Assembly: GCF_018687715.1 (NCBI RefSeq)
Contig: NC_056757.1
Span: 9,082,501-9,146,500, forward strand
Direction: 5' to 3'
Source of the DNA: Carya illinoinensis
Lineage: Eukaryota; Streptophyta; Magnoliopsida; Fagales; Juglandaceae
Length of the DNA: 64,000 nucleotides
Position numbers and translations under genes: made by a program. Under the pieces are notes generated by a model that ran no database searches, was not told the DNA's origin, and saw only the letters and a program-made list of their open reading frames with translations. This document shows positions 1-9,910 of the stretch, one piece after another. The number at the start of each line of letters is the position of its first letter. The first letter of the stretch is position 1.

Positions 1-530
1 TAATTGCAGTTAAGTGCATTCTGAAATATCTTAATGGTACAATTAACCTATGGTTATGGTACCCTAAGTATACATCTTTCGATTTAATCAGCTACACAGA
101 TGCAGATTATGCTGTTGTAAAATAGATAAAAAAAGTACTAGTGGAGCATGTCATTTATTAGGTCATGCACTAGTTTCCTAGTTTAGTAAGAAATAAAATT
201 CTGTTGTACTATCTGCTGATAAGGCAGAATATGTTGTTGCGGATAGTTGTGCTCAAATTCTTGACATGAAGCAACAACTTGAAAATTTTAAACTTATGTA
301 TAATCATATTCCAATCAAATGTGATAATATAAGTGTTATAAATCTTTCAAAGAACCCAATACAACATTCTAGAACCAAGCATATTGAAATAATATATCAT
401 TTTCTTCGAAATCATATGTAGAAAGACGATATAGTATTAGAATTCACAAACACACACGATCAGTTAGTAGATATTTTCAAAAAACCTTTACCAGAATATA
501 GATTATGTATAATTAAAGAAAAATAGGTAT
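1..530 (+). pseudogene. Ty1/copia pol remnant, RNase H end (SIRE/Maximus-like)
   Basis: Translated on the plus strand, this stretch reads as the C-terminal RNase H region of a Ty1/copia polyprotein. It holds an ILKYLNGT-like segment, the DADYA active-site block near 100-115, a TSGACHLLG-like block, a SADKAEYV-like block and a final RTKHIEI...FLRNH segment. In-frame stops fall in several places (for example near 122 and 419), so it is not translatable as one protein. In a live element this domain removes the RNA strand during reverse transcription. The 5' part of the element lies outside the window. The polypurine tract and LTR start at 1536-1551 belong to the same element. Copia assignment is firm; the SIRE/Maximus lineage is inferred from the downstream organisation. 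Confidence 0.8.
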
Positions 531-603
531 GATGCATGCTATGAATATCTCTTAAAAGATAGATCAGAGTCAATAAAAATAGAGAGAGATTTTTTAAATA
601 TTT

Positions 604-1041
604 TTACATAAACTTGATATTCTTAGCCTCATGTTTGAAACGCTCAATCTCTTCATACAATATCATGTCATCCCTATCCATGGGAACTGGCAAGCAGAAT
701 GAAGAATCTAATAGATATTTCAACTGTTTATTCTTCTGCCGAATGATTCTTTCCCTTGTGTGAGACTCTTGAACAATTCGTTGAAGTACAACAATTTGTT
801 CTTTAAGCTTTTCAATCTCATGATTTCTGACTTGTAGCCATTTGGAAAAAATAACAATAGAGGAAAAGTAACGAGTTTCTAGACTCATCAAGTCGTAGAT
901 AACATCGGAATCTAATTTATTAGCCAAATTATTATTTTCTTGCTACAACATGGCACCAATGACAGCTATAGAAAGGACAAGAGGTTGAAGTGTAGAATAC
1001 CTCATGGATGGATCTAGAGAAATGTTAGAAGAATGAGCCAT
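604..1041 (-). pseudogene. Antisense coiled-coil ORF between copia pol and 3' LTR
   Basis: The minus strand carries a frame from the ATG at 1041 down to 604 (145 codons plus stop), broken only by one TAG at 943-945 followed by CAA. An intact stretch of 107 codons starts at 927. The protein opens MAHSSNISLDPSMRYSTLQP, then has a hydrophobic stretch, an LETRYFSSI block and a strongly heptad-like charged segment (EIEKLKEQIVVLQRIVQES) predicted to be a coiled coil, and ends IERFKHEAKNIKFM. It is antisense to the adjacent pol. Antisense accessory ORFs downstream of pol are known from some plant LTR retrotransposons, and this one fits that position. Its function is unknown. The single stop is compatible with a CAG to TAG change, so the decay looks recent. 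It could also be a host gene fragment. Confidence 0.6.
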
Positions 1042-1535
1042 TGAGAAAAGAATTGAAGATTTAAAGCAAGAATATTGAAGGAATGCAGATGAGTTTTAGA
1101 AATGAGAATAAAATTTGATGCGAATTGGATGAACCTTAAAACTGATTTTATAGGGTATTAGATGGGTGAAAATAATCATTTTTTTTTAGAAACTCAACCC
1201 TTAATTTTGTTTTCCAACAACATCAGGCGATTGTTCAAATCTCCAGCTACACTTGTCAGGTTACGGGCGGCTTCAATTTTTCAGCTATCTACAGTTTTTC
1301 TTACTAACACACCGTTTTTTTCTTCTTTAGTTCATTTACTTGCTGCGGATCCTTTTTAAAGATGCCAAAAGGGAGAGAATTTTTAGACTAAAACATTAAC
1401 ATTGTCTGGAGTGCTAAACTTATTATATATGTTTGGGATTATATTTATACTTTTGTTTGAAAAATTAACGCACATTCTCAGGGAGAGCTTAAATATTAAT
1501 ACAAGTTTCAAGATCTATCAAGTATTTGTCATCAT
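1042..1535 (+). other. 3' untranslated region of the copia element
   Basis: No supported gene lies here. A GATGCCAAAAGGGAGAGA segment at about 1360-1377 is typical of the stretch between pol and the 3' LTR of SIRE-like copia elements. A 65-codon plus-strand ORF at 1162-1359 has no recognisable domain. Confidence 0.5.
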
Positions 1536-1550
1536 AAAAAAGGGAGAGAT
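1536..1550 (+). promoter_or_regulatory. Polypurine tract of the SIRE-like copia element
   Basis: An AAAAAAGGGAGAGAT purine run sits directly before TGTTG. This is the usual layout of plus-strand primer and 3' LTR start in plant copia elements, and it fixes the LTR start at 1551. Confidence 0.75.
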
Positions 1551-1715
1551 TGTTGAATCCAAGGTTTCAAGTTTCGTATAACTATATATCTACACATAGA
1601 TTTTGATTATAACAAATGAATTCAAAGAATAAAATAGTCTTAACCTTAAGTTGTCTATACAATGGAGTGAAGCACATCAATAAATCAAGCATGATCAACA
1701 AGGGAGCGAACAATA
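1551..1715 (+). repeat. 3' LTR of the SIRE-like copia element (5' portion)
   Basis: The LTR begins TGTTGAATCCAAG after the polypurine tract and contains TTTTGATTATAACAAATGA and AAGCATGATCAACAAGG-like words that I associate with SIRE-type LTRs. It is cut at about 1715, where an antisense copia LTR of another family begins. The rest of this LTR was not located. Confidence 0.65.
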
Positions 1716-1924
1716 ATATTGTAGGTAAGAACCCGTTAACCCCTCAGTGCCATTTATAGACTTCTGGCCATCATGAAATTTAGAGAGTTTGTGTCTTACT
1801 GTGATTAGATATAGAGGTATTCTAGTCCCACTGTAACTCATTTAAATTTAGTGATAAGATTGGGATAATCTAAACTCATTAAATATGGGTATGTGGGACA
1901 TAGAATTTAAATAAAACTCTTACA
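1716..1924 (-). repeat. 3' LTR fragment of a second, antisense copia element
   Basis: This stretch is a close copy of 21152-21366, sharing for example TAGAGGTATTCTAGTCCCAC and a common GTGGGACATAGA(A/G)TTTAAATAAAA end. On the minus strand it starts TGTAAGAG immediately after a polypurine tract. It is shorter than the copy at 20965-21366, so its other end is truncated or diverged. Confidence 0.7.
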
Positions 1925-1937
1925 TTCTCCCACTTGG
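1925..1937 (-). promoter_or_regulatory. Polypurine tract of the antisense copia element
   Basis: Read on the minus strand the segment is CCAAGTGGGAGAA, the common copia pattern in which the end of pol runs into AAGTGGGAG and then the LTR. It shows that the element's internal region lies to the right, consistent with the antisense integrase at 6980-7340. Confidence 0.7.
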
Positions 1938-3643
1938 CCCATACGACAATAAAATAACATTTTCTGGCATGGGTTTATTAAAGGAAATTAACTAGATTGC
2001 GCAAGTTCATTTCCAAAAAGCTTTCATAACTCAAGATACATTACATGAGTTCCATAATATTAATGTCAAATCAACTACAATGTGAGTCATGGCGATCCTT
2101 TATTATAAAACCAACAAATTCTATTCCATGTACCACAACACTAGTAACGTAATTTAACACTATCTTTAATTGAGACAATTAAGGCTAATACTCATGTGAT
2201 GCCATGGGTTCCAATTCATGTATATTACAGATGTAATCTTGTCGTCATTCATTCATACCATCGAATGTATATATAAAGTGGAAATACAAGAAAACAGAAC
2301 CAACCATAATAGATATCTTTTAATATCCAATAACAAAATATTCCGCATATCAGCGATCTCAATAATATGTTCACATTATGGGTATAAGCATAGAACCCAT
2401 CTTTTCAATATGTTCTTTGGATTATAATCGTTGACACACTATGGACATATTTGTTTTTGTACTTTCTCCTTAACACTTAGGTATTTAAAATTTTATTAAA
2501 TACTCATCATTCAGAGAAAAATACTCTGAGAAATTCTTGCCATACATTCTTAGCGACTTGGCTATAAGTTGACAATTTCAAGTCTTAAGATAAATTTCTT
2601 CAGTTAGATATCATACACTATGGCCTCAAAGCATACTACAAACTCCACAAACTCAATCCCTATTGCACATGAAATAGTAAGAGATTTGCCTCATACTTTT
2701 CCATAAAATAACTCTACTCAATAGCAAAATACATAATCATAACTGTATTTTCCATCATAGAGTAATCCTACAAAATAAGGTTTGAATATTCAGTTATCTT
2801 AAGAGTGTCAGTTCTTCTTAAGACAACAATATAGTCTTTAATTTCTTGCAAATAACATTGCACTCTTGTCACAGCTTTTGGGTCAAACATCCTTGGGTTA
2901 GTTTGGCAACAACCAAGAATGCCATCTGAAAAACTGATATTTAACCTTATACAAGTTTGTGCAATTATCAAATTTCTTATAACAATCATATACATAATTT
3001 CTTTAACAGCCTAATTAATTTTAGGACACTGTAAAATACTTAGCATGTCACATTTTATTTATAAAGTATCCATTGACCAATATTTCTTCATGCAAAATCT
3101 TTCAAAACTTTATGCAACTATACTGAGACAATCCTAACAGTCATCGTCTTGGTATTAAATTCAATCCCAATTGCGAATGATGTCTCATTCATAAATTTCA
3201 TTTTTAAAGTACTTTATAAACATGACTTTAATGTCATACTACAAACCATGCCTCATACTTGCCAAAAAGTCATGTACAAGCATGACCATAAATAGAAATA
3301 TACTCACACTAACCTACGAGGGTATACATTAACAATAAATATTTTTCTTAAATCCAAAAAAGTATTGGTATTATCAAATTTTAGATACCAATTTCTAAAA
3401 AATCTATTACCTTTTCTAAGTAATCCTTTTATTCGTTTCTTGTAAACTTGATAAAGGGTTAGAATTGCATAATTAAGTTGTTTAAATGAGTGATTTATTT
3501 TATCAAATAAGGATTGAACACTTAATTATGCATCAAATTCTAATATTGAATGTCAAATTAATTGATGCCAATATTTTTTGCACATCAAAGTCTCATATTT
3601 GCCCTTGAAATACTTAAACTATAATATCATTTCATTTATATAT
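1938..3643 (-). mobile_element. Antisense copia internal region, 3' part (degenerate)
   Basis: This AT-rich stretch should hold the RNase H and reverse transcriptase part of the antisense copia element, because it lies between the polypurine tract (1925-1937) and the integrase core (6980-7340). I could not recover a reading frame of useful length or a clear catalytic motif. It is assigned by position only and treated as decayed. Confidence 0.4.
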
Positions 3644-5972
3644 TGTAGGGCATTTATGGAAGGAAAGAAAGAATGTGACCTATGAGAAAATAGAGAAATT
3701 GATTATGGTTTTATGGAATCTCATCTAATAGAGATCAAATGCAACATCATTCAGATCACACCAACTCACACATGTAGAAAAAAAATCATTCGGACAGCAA
3801 CCACTCATTCGGACTTACACATGCACACATGCAGGAACACATCACACATGCAGATGCAGAGCAGCAGGAGAAGAAATGGACGTAGCACATGCAGCAACAA
3901 GATCACTCAGATGTGCAGCAGCTGCTACAGCAGGAGAAGAGAAATCACACATGCAGAAAAAGACCACTTCGGACAACACTCATTCGAAATGCACACATGC
4001 AAAAAACGTGGGACCAGCTCACACATGCAGACCAACATGCAATACACATGCAAACCCACAAACTCATTCGGATTCACACATGCAGTAGACTCACACACGT
4101 AGCACATTACAGCAGACAGCAGCTTTCGGACAAAACACCAGCTCACACACGCAACAAGTTATAGCAGACAGCAGCCTTCGGATAGCAGCACACCACACGT
4201 GCTAACCATTGCAAGATAAATAGAACAAGCACATGGCTGGAAGACAAGCTGTTCACTTCACCTTTCTTGCTTCTGCACATGGAAGTTGAACGTGCAGCAG
4301 CAGAGCTTTTTATTTCTTTTTCTTTTTCACGTGGATGGGAAGCAGCAATAGCAGGGAATCAGCTATTTATTTAGCTGGAAGCAGCAGCACCGAGGGGGAG
4401 GAGCGACAGTTCAGTATCTGAGCTTGGAAGTCTTTCGTTCATAGCAGTAGGTAGTCTTGAAGTTTATTTCTTTTCTTCTTGTTAAGAGAGGCGGCTGGTA
4501 TCTAGTTTATTTATTTCATTCTTGCTTGTTATTTTGGACATTAGCAGTAGATTTTCATAGCTTTCTTTTGGTTTACATTCGGCAGCACAGTATAGTAGAT
4601 GATGATCTCTTTTCTTTTCCGTTTATCTAGAGGCAGCAGAGTAATTTATTTTTCTTTCTTTCTTTTTCATTTTTAGACAGAGGCAGTAGCAGTGAAGTAG
4701 CTTAGTTTTACTTCTTTACTCTTTTCGTTTGGAGTGAAGTCGGCTAGATTAATTTATTTTCTTTCGGTGCTTTTCTTTCTAGACTTTGGTTGATTGTTTT
4801 TTTTTTCATAACTTGCTTTTTTAGTTTTAGTTTTTTTCCTCGTGCAGTGGTAGAAGAGTTCTTAAGTTTACTTTCTTACGTTTTACGGTTTACGTTTTAT
4901 GGACAGATTTGAGTCGGCGTCTTCTGTTCATTTAAGTTCTTGGTTGGTAGATATTCATTTTTCTTCAATCTTCTTTCATTTCAGACGGTGGAACTCTCTC
5001 TTGTTTTTATTTGTTTTTATTTTATTTCGTTTCTTGTGGCGGCTGTTTCAACCTCTACTTTTCTTTGGATTAGATAAAACTTTTATTTACGGATTCATTT
5101 TATTTGGTTTGTTAGTAAATTTGGCTTGTTGTTCTTTTCATTTCCTTTGGGCAGCGTTAAGCTTCATTTAATTTTCTTAAGTTTTATTCATTTATTTAGT
5201 TTTGATTTGTTTTATTTACTTGAGCTTTGACCGTTTGAACTGTTGGGTATTTTATAGATCATCTATTTTGCATTTTAAGATTTATTCTATGTTAGTGTTT
5301 TCTTTAATTTTTAATATGAGTTTACTTAGATTACTTTTTATTGCTAGAAATATCATGCGTAGCTAATTTGTTAAGCTTGGGTTGTGGAATGGGACGTGAT
5401 TTGTTTTGGATTCTAGATCGATGCAATATTTTGTTGATAATTATTGATTTCACTATGTTACTAGTCGGATTTAAATTGAAAATAGATTGTGGCTCTTGCT
5501 CTTGTTTTGTTGTTGACGTAAGGCACAACAAGAGTTTGAAAACTATCAAGGCCTCTCTCAGTTGTTTGTTAAAGTGTGTTCGGCTAGTAAAGTAGAAAAT
5601 CCCTTAGGAAAATATTGCAAATCTAGAGCTTATCTTTTTATCTTCCGATTATCAATACCTTGATTGGGTTGTTAATCGAGAAAATTATCTAGAATCCAAA
5701 ATAAAGAGAGCCTCATACCCAACCCAAGTGTTCGTTAATTTGTTTTTTTTAGAAACTCTAATTTCAACTTCGATTATCTTTTTGCATTGCATTTGAATTT
5801 TATTTTCATCTCTCATACTTGATTCATTTGTTACTCACAAATCTCTTATATGCTTTGATAACCCATTGTCCCTGTGGAATACGATTCTGGACTTATCCTT
5901 GATACAACTTGACACTTCTACACTTGGGAGCACATTACACCACGAGTCAAAACTTCAGATTTTCACTCTACA
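3644..5972 (+). repeat. Gypsy-type solo LTR inserted in the copia remnant
   Basis: The segment starts TGTAGGGC and ends CTCTACA, a matching inverted terminus. Near its right end (about 5870-5930) it has CCCTGTGGAATACGATTCTGG followed by GACACTTCTACACTTGGGAG, wording typical of the 3' end of Athila/Tat-group gypsy LTRs. A TATA-like GATAAATAG at about 4215 is followed by a long T-rich leader. No coding domain is present, so it is read as a solo LTR of about 2.3 kb. Copia-type AT-rich sequence lies on both sides. I did not find a clean 5-bp target duplication (left TATAT, right ATTGT; an ATTG match is possible if the ends shift), so boundaries are provisional. ORFs such as 4899-5171 are leader artefacts. 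Confidence 0.6.
3760..4165 (+). repeat. Clustered CACATGCAG/CATTCGGA motifs in the LTR
   Basis: The core word CACATGCA or CACATGTA/CACACATGCAG recurs well over ten times in about 400 bases, interspersed with CTCATTCGGA-type words. It lies just upstream of the GATAAATAG box at about 4215. The cluster is not a strict tandem array because spacing varies. Overlapping reading frames here (3713-4102, 3889-4164) are by-products of the repeated word. Confidence 0.6.
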
Positions 5973-6979
5973 ATTGTTTTCACATCCATTTAATGTAACT
6001 CCTGACCATAATGAGCTACTAATGCCATAGTGATCATTAACGAGTTCTTTCAGATTAAATAGAAAATCTCTCTCCAATCAATACTCATTTCTAAATAAAA
6101 CCCATGATTAGAAGTCTGACTTTATATCGTTAAACATTGCCTTTAAAATTAGGGTTTTGTCTCCAAGACCCATTTACATTAATAAACTTTTATACTTTTT
6201 AGGCAATTAGATGAAATTACAGACTTTACATTTATTCATGGATTTCAGTCACTTGCTTTTTTACGCATCGATGTTTTATAGAATCACTTATTTCTAAAAC
6301 TTGTGAAAACAAATGTGAACTTTTATTTGTTTATATGTCAAATTCAAATTTTGAAGATACACCACGTAGCCTAACCAAATAGCAAATCAAGAAGATTATA
6401 TGAGGTTACCTGTTTTGATGTCTGCATGGCCAATTATTCAACAGTGTTTCTCTTATGAGATAAATGATCATTTGCTTCTTGTTTCACATTATCATTGAGA
6501 TAATAATAAAAATGAACCTATAAGTATTTTTGAAGTACATGAATGTACTTTACAATAATCACATCTCTAGTTTCTATGCTCTCATTGATTTTGCACATTT
6601 CAATTTCCTCAAAATTCAAACTATAAATAGAAACAATACAGCCTAAATCATTTGAATATCCTGACTAATCAATAATGATAATGTACCCAATAATTATTAT
6701 AGGATTCAACTTTCTTTCATTTGGGTTATAAGGTATTACTTTAACTTGACTACGATACATGTATATGCCTTAAATCTATCCATAAGTCAAAAATATGTCA
6801 TTAAGACTACATTACTAAGACGCTATAAGTTCTAGACCATTATTTTTAACAGTTTTACTACATTTTTTTTCAAGAAGTTAACGAAATAGGTCGGAGTTAT
6901 GACCAAACTTTTAATATTTTTTTCATCACAACTCCAATTCAATTAAATGATTTTCACATTTCTATCTAACTGCATTTCC
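5973..6979 (-). mobile_element. Antisense copia internal region, middle part
   Basis: AT-rich sequence between the solo LTR and the integrase core of the antisense copia element. No continuous frame or diagnostic motif was recovered. It is placed in the element because copia pol sequence lies immediately to the right in the same orientation. Confidence 0.4.
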
Positions 6980-7340
6980 TCCCCATGAGAAGTACTTCAA
7001 GAATTACTAATGGCTTGAGACTTCTCAAGATAGATACATCCAGATTCCACACCGTGAAAATCATCTATGAAAGTAATGAAATATTTATATCTACCAAACA
7101 TTGTAAAGAAAAATGTTTTACATGCGTCTATATGCATTATCTCAAGAAACTCTCTATTTCTTGTGGCATTTTTTTATTGATATATTTGATTTGCTTTCCT
7201 TCAATAAAAAAAGGTTTACCCTTCCCTTCAACTCATGTCTTATGCTTAGGGAAACTAAACATTCATGTGGCATTGTTATTTTTAAACTTTAATTGACATA
7301 ATTGTTATATTTTTATCACAATCCTTTCCTCTGCCAAAAG
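6980..7340 (-). pseudogene. Ty1/copia integrase core remnant
   Basis: The minus strand translates, with interruptions, to IEGKQIKYINKK, then a LEIMHIDACKTF-like block, then GRYKYFITFIDDFHG and EKSQAISNS. This corresponds to the junction of the GAG-pre-integrase domain with the integrase catalytic core of copia elements, in which the family pattern is LE.IHTD.CGP...KYFITFIDD followed by EKS.A. Both core aspartate positions (the D of HID and a D of FIDD) are visible. The expected SR.GY/YLY wording after FIDD is altered to HGVESGCIYL. Stops elsewhere and very short frames show a pseudogene. Its neighbours are the antisense LTR and polypurine tract at 1716-1937 and the gypsy insertion at 7629. 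Confidence 0.75.
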
Positions 7341-7628
7341 ATACAAATGACTTTTCATACAAATTAGCAAAATAAATTTGTATCTACCTAACAACCATGC
7401 TACTAACTTGTTCATATCTCATTACTTTAATGACATAATAATGCCTCTAAAGTAAACCATTTATGTGCAAAACTAAGAAATTCCTATAGTTTGATATGTA
7501 ATAATCAATTCAATATTCTTAAACATTATACCTTTATAACCCTTATCACTATTCTCAATAATAATTGATTTTAGACTTAAAATGTATAAATCAGGGGTTA
7601 AAACTCTTAGTGTAAATTTGACATGCTC
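7341..7628 (-). mobile_element. Antisense copia sequence up to the gypsy insertion
   Basis: AT-rich sequence with a 60-codon minus-strand ORF at 7473-7655 that runs across the gypsy LTR junction and so cannot be an original gene. By position it should be the gag/protease end of the copia element. No zinc knuckle or protease motif was found. Confidence 0.35.
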
Positions 7629-7633
7629 ATGTT

Positions 7634-9869
7634 TGTGACGCCCCCAAATCTCCACGCACAGACATGGGGAAATCGAGATGTCCGGATGATGACATCACGG
7701 GTCACCACCCTAACGACGTGTGCTAAATGTGTGCAAAAGCAACAAATGTGCATGAAAGGACATGCAGCGGATAGCAAAGTCATATAACTAAGTACCAGAA
7801 TTTTTCTTAATTTAACACAAAGCTGTTCAAAACATATATATTAAAATATTACAGGACACAAACATAATTTTAAACTAAATACAAAGCATAAACTTCAGCA
7901 CCCTGGCGGAGCCACGTCCTCAGGCTTAGCCTTCTCCTCCTCATCCTCGATCTCTGCACCAAAATCTACGGAACCAAAATGGTGCCGCAGGTAAGTAAAA
8001 TCCAAACACCACTAGATAAAAACATATAGAACTCAAACAATATGCATGAAGTGATGCCAATGCTCAAAACCCATAAAATCATATTTTTCCACACACGCCA
8101 AAAATCCCATTTGGCCTAAAAACAAACCCTTTCCAAATATCACGCCAAAAGTCACATTTGGCCCATATCCATCTCAAACTATTATCCAATTAATCCGTAT
8201 GCACCATGACCTCCCCTAGGGGTCATCTGCAGACCCTGGCTCTAGTGTCACACCGCAGATTACGACCACAAATGTGACACCTAACGAGCGATGCCCAGTT
8301 CCGCGCCCCACGTATTCGTAGCCAAGCATCCTCTAGCCCTCGCCAGCAAAGGGCCACAGAGTCGGTGCGTAGAGCGATGCCCGATTCTGCGCCCGGAGCG
8401 TTCGTAGCCAAGCATCCCCTAACCCCCGCTCCCGTCGTCGCCCAGCGACAACTCAGGAGACGTCACTCAATTTATTCCGCTCCTGAGTGACTAGAGGAGC
8501 TCCACCGAGATAATACCCCATCCCGGCTTGGGGTCGTGATACACACGCACCCGAAAATCCACTTACGCCAATAAAACAGATTTTTCTCAAATTAAATAAA
8601 ACGCACGCGCATGCACCATGTACATGCGATTTCAATGCACAAAACGATCAACCAACCATAAATCAATAAAACAAGCAACTCCGTCCTCCATCCATCCGAC
8701 CCCCGAACTCCTCGGACTCAGTCCGGAATCAGCCAACCAACAGATAAATAATTATTGAATGAGCAAAATATATTTAAATCTAAAAGTAGAGTTTGAAAAA
8801 TACTTATAGCGCTATATGGTATTTTTCAAAAATAAGCGGCGTTGCAAACGGCAGAAGGAAAGCAACGTAACAGTGTAATTTACACTGTGGCCGTGGGTTG
8901 TAAAATACCCACTTTTGAACGGGGACAAACCAAGGCTCGGGATTGATAGGGAATGGCCTTTAGATATTTATGAAACTAAGGGAAATGAGTTTTGACCATG
9001 GGTGGTGGTGGAAATGGCGATCGAAGGCCAAAAAGGGGCTGAATGGAGTTGAGCTCGTGGGAGCTGCTCCGGCAACGGATCGAGGCCGGAAATGGGTGGT
9101 TTAGGTCGGCAAGAGGTAGGGGAAGAAGCTGTGAAAAGATGGTGGCCGGAGGTGGTGCGACGGCGATGGAAACGGTGAAAAACCGTATGGCTTGGAGGAG
9201 CTCATGGCGGCTAACGGTGGCTCGGATGGAGGTGAAACTTGGTGGGGATGATCACCGGTGGGAGGGGAAGAAAACCGGGTGGGTGGTGTAGGCCACGCCA
9301 CCGGCGATCGGCGGTTTTGGGCTGCGAAAGTAACCGGCGACAGGGGCAAAAATAGAGCAGGTGCAGCGACTTCCGGCGGCTCTCGAAGGCTAACGGCTGG
9401 TCCGATGGCTCTGAAAATTAGTGGGGATGATCTCTGTTGGAAGGGGAAGAGAATGGTGGTGGCGTTGCACTAAACGGTGGCCGGACGGCGGACAACTGGG
9501 TTGACAAACAGGCGGCAACGGAAGGAGAACAAGGGGCTGCTGTGCGTAAGCGGGAGAGGAGGAAGAAGAAAGAAAAAGAAAAGGAAGAAAAAGAAGGAAA
9601 AAGAAAGAAAAAGAAAAAAGAAAAAGAAAGAAAAGAAAAGATAAGAAAAGATAAGGGAAAAGAAATGAGGTCCAGTCCTCACTCCAGAAACCAAAACAGA
9701 TCCGCCGAAAACGATATTAAAAACCGTAAAACGACTAAAATAAATTAAACACAACATCAAATAAATAAAAACCAATTAAAATACATTAATTTAAAATAAA
9801 TAAACTAATATATTAATTAAATTAAAAACAATCATTCAGTGAAAATACACATAAAAGCGGGTCATCCCC
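7634..9869 (-). repeat. Gypsy 3' LTR (left copy)
   Basis: About 2236 bases, matching 13758-15977 almost throughout. It starts TGTGACGCCCCC. Its right end reads GTCATCCCC where the partner reads GTCATCACA, so the terminal bases have mutated. A purine tract of about 120 bases (9545-9665) on the plus strand is a pyrimidine-rich leader in the element's own sense. It creates lysine/glutamate ORFs such as 9437-9748 that are not genes. Confidence 0.85.
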
Positions 9870-9910
9870 TCCTCCCCCCCTTAAAAACAAATTTCGTCCT
9901 CGAAATTTGC
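9870..9910 (-). promoter_or_regulatory. Polypurine tract and pol-terminal signature of the gypsy element
   Basis: On the minus strand the order is AATTTCGAGGACGAAATTT, then TTTTTAAGGGGGGGAGGAG, then the LTR. This wording (the last residues of gypsy pol followed by a G-rich polypurine tract) is typical of Del/Tekay-type chromoviruses. It is the only trace of pol left in the element. Confidence 0.75.

Noticed and set aside
3713..4164. Overlapping histidine/threonine-rich ORFs
   Set aside because: Produced by the reiterated CACATGCAG motif in several frames. No start context or domain supports any one of them.
4899..5171. 90-codon membrane-like ORF
   Set aside because: T-rich leader inside the solo LTR. 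Hydrophobicity is a by-product of composition.
9437..9775. Lysine/glutamate-rich ORF and its phenylalanine-rich antisense ORF
   Set aside because: Both are readings of the purine tract in the gypsy LTR. The same pair appears in the partner LTR at 15446-15883.
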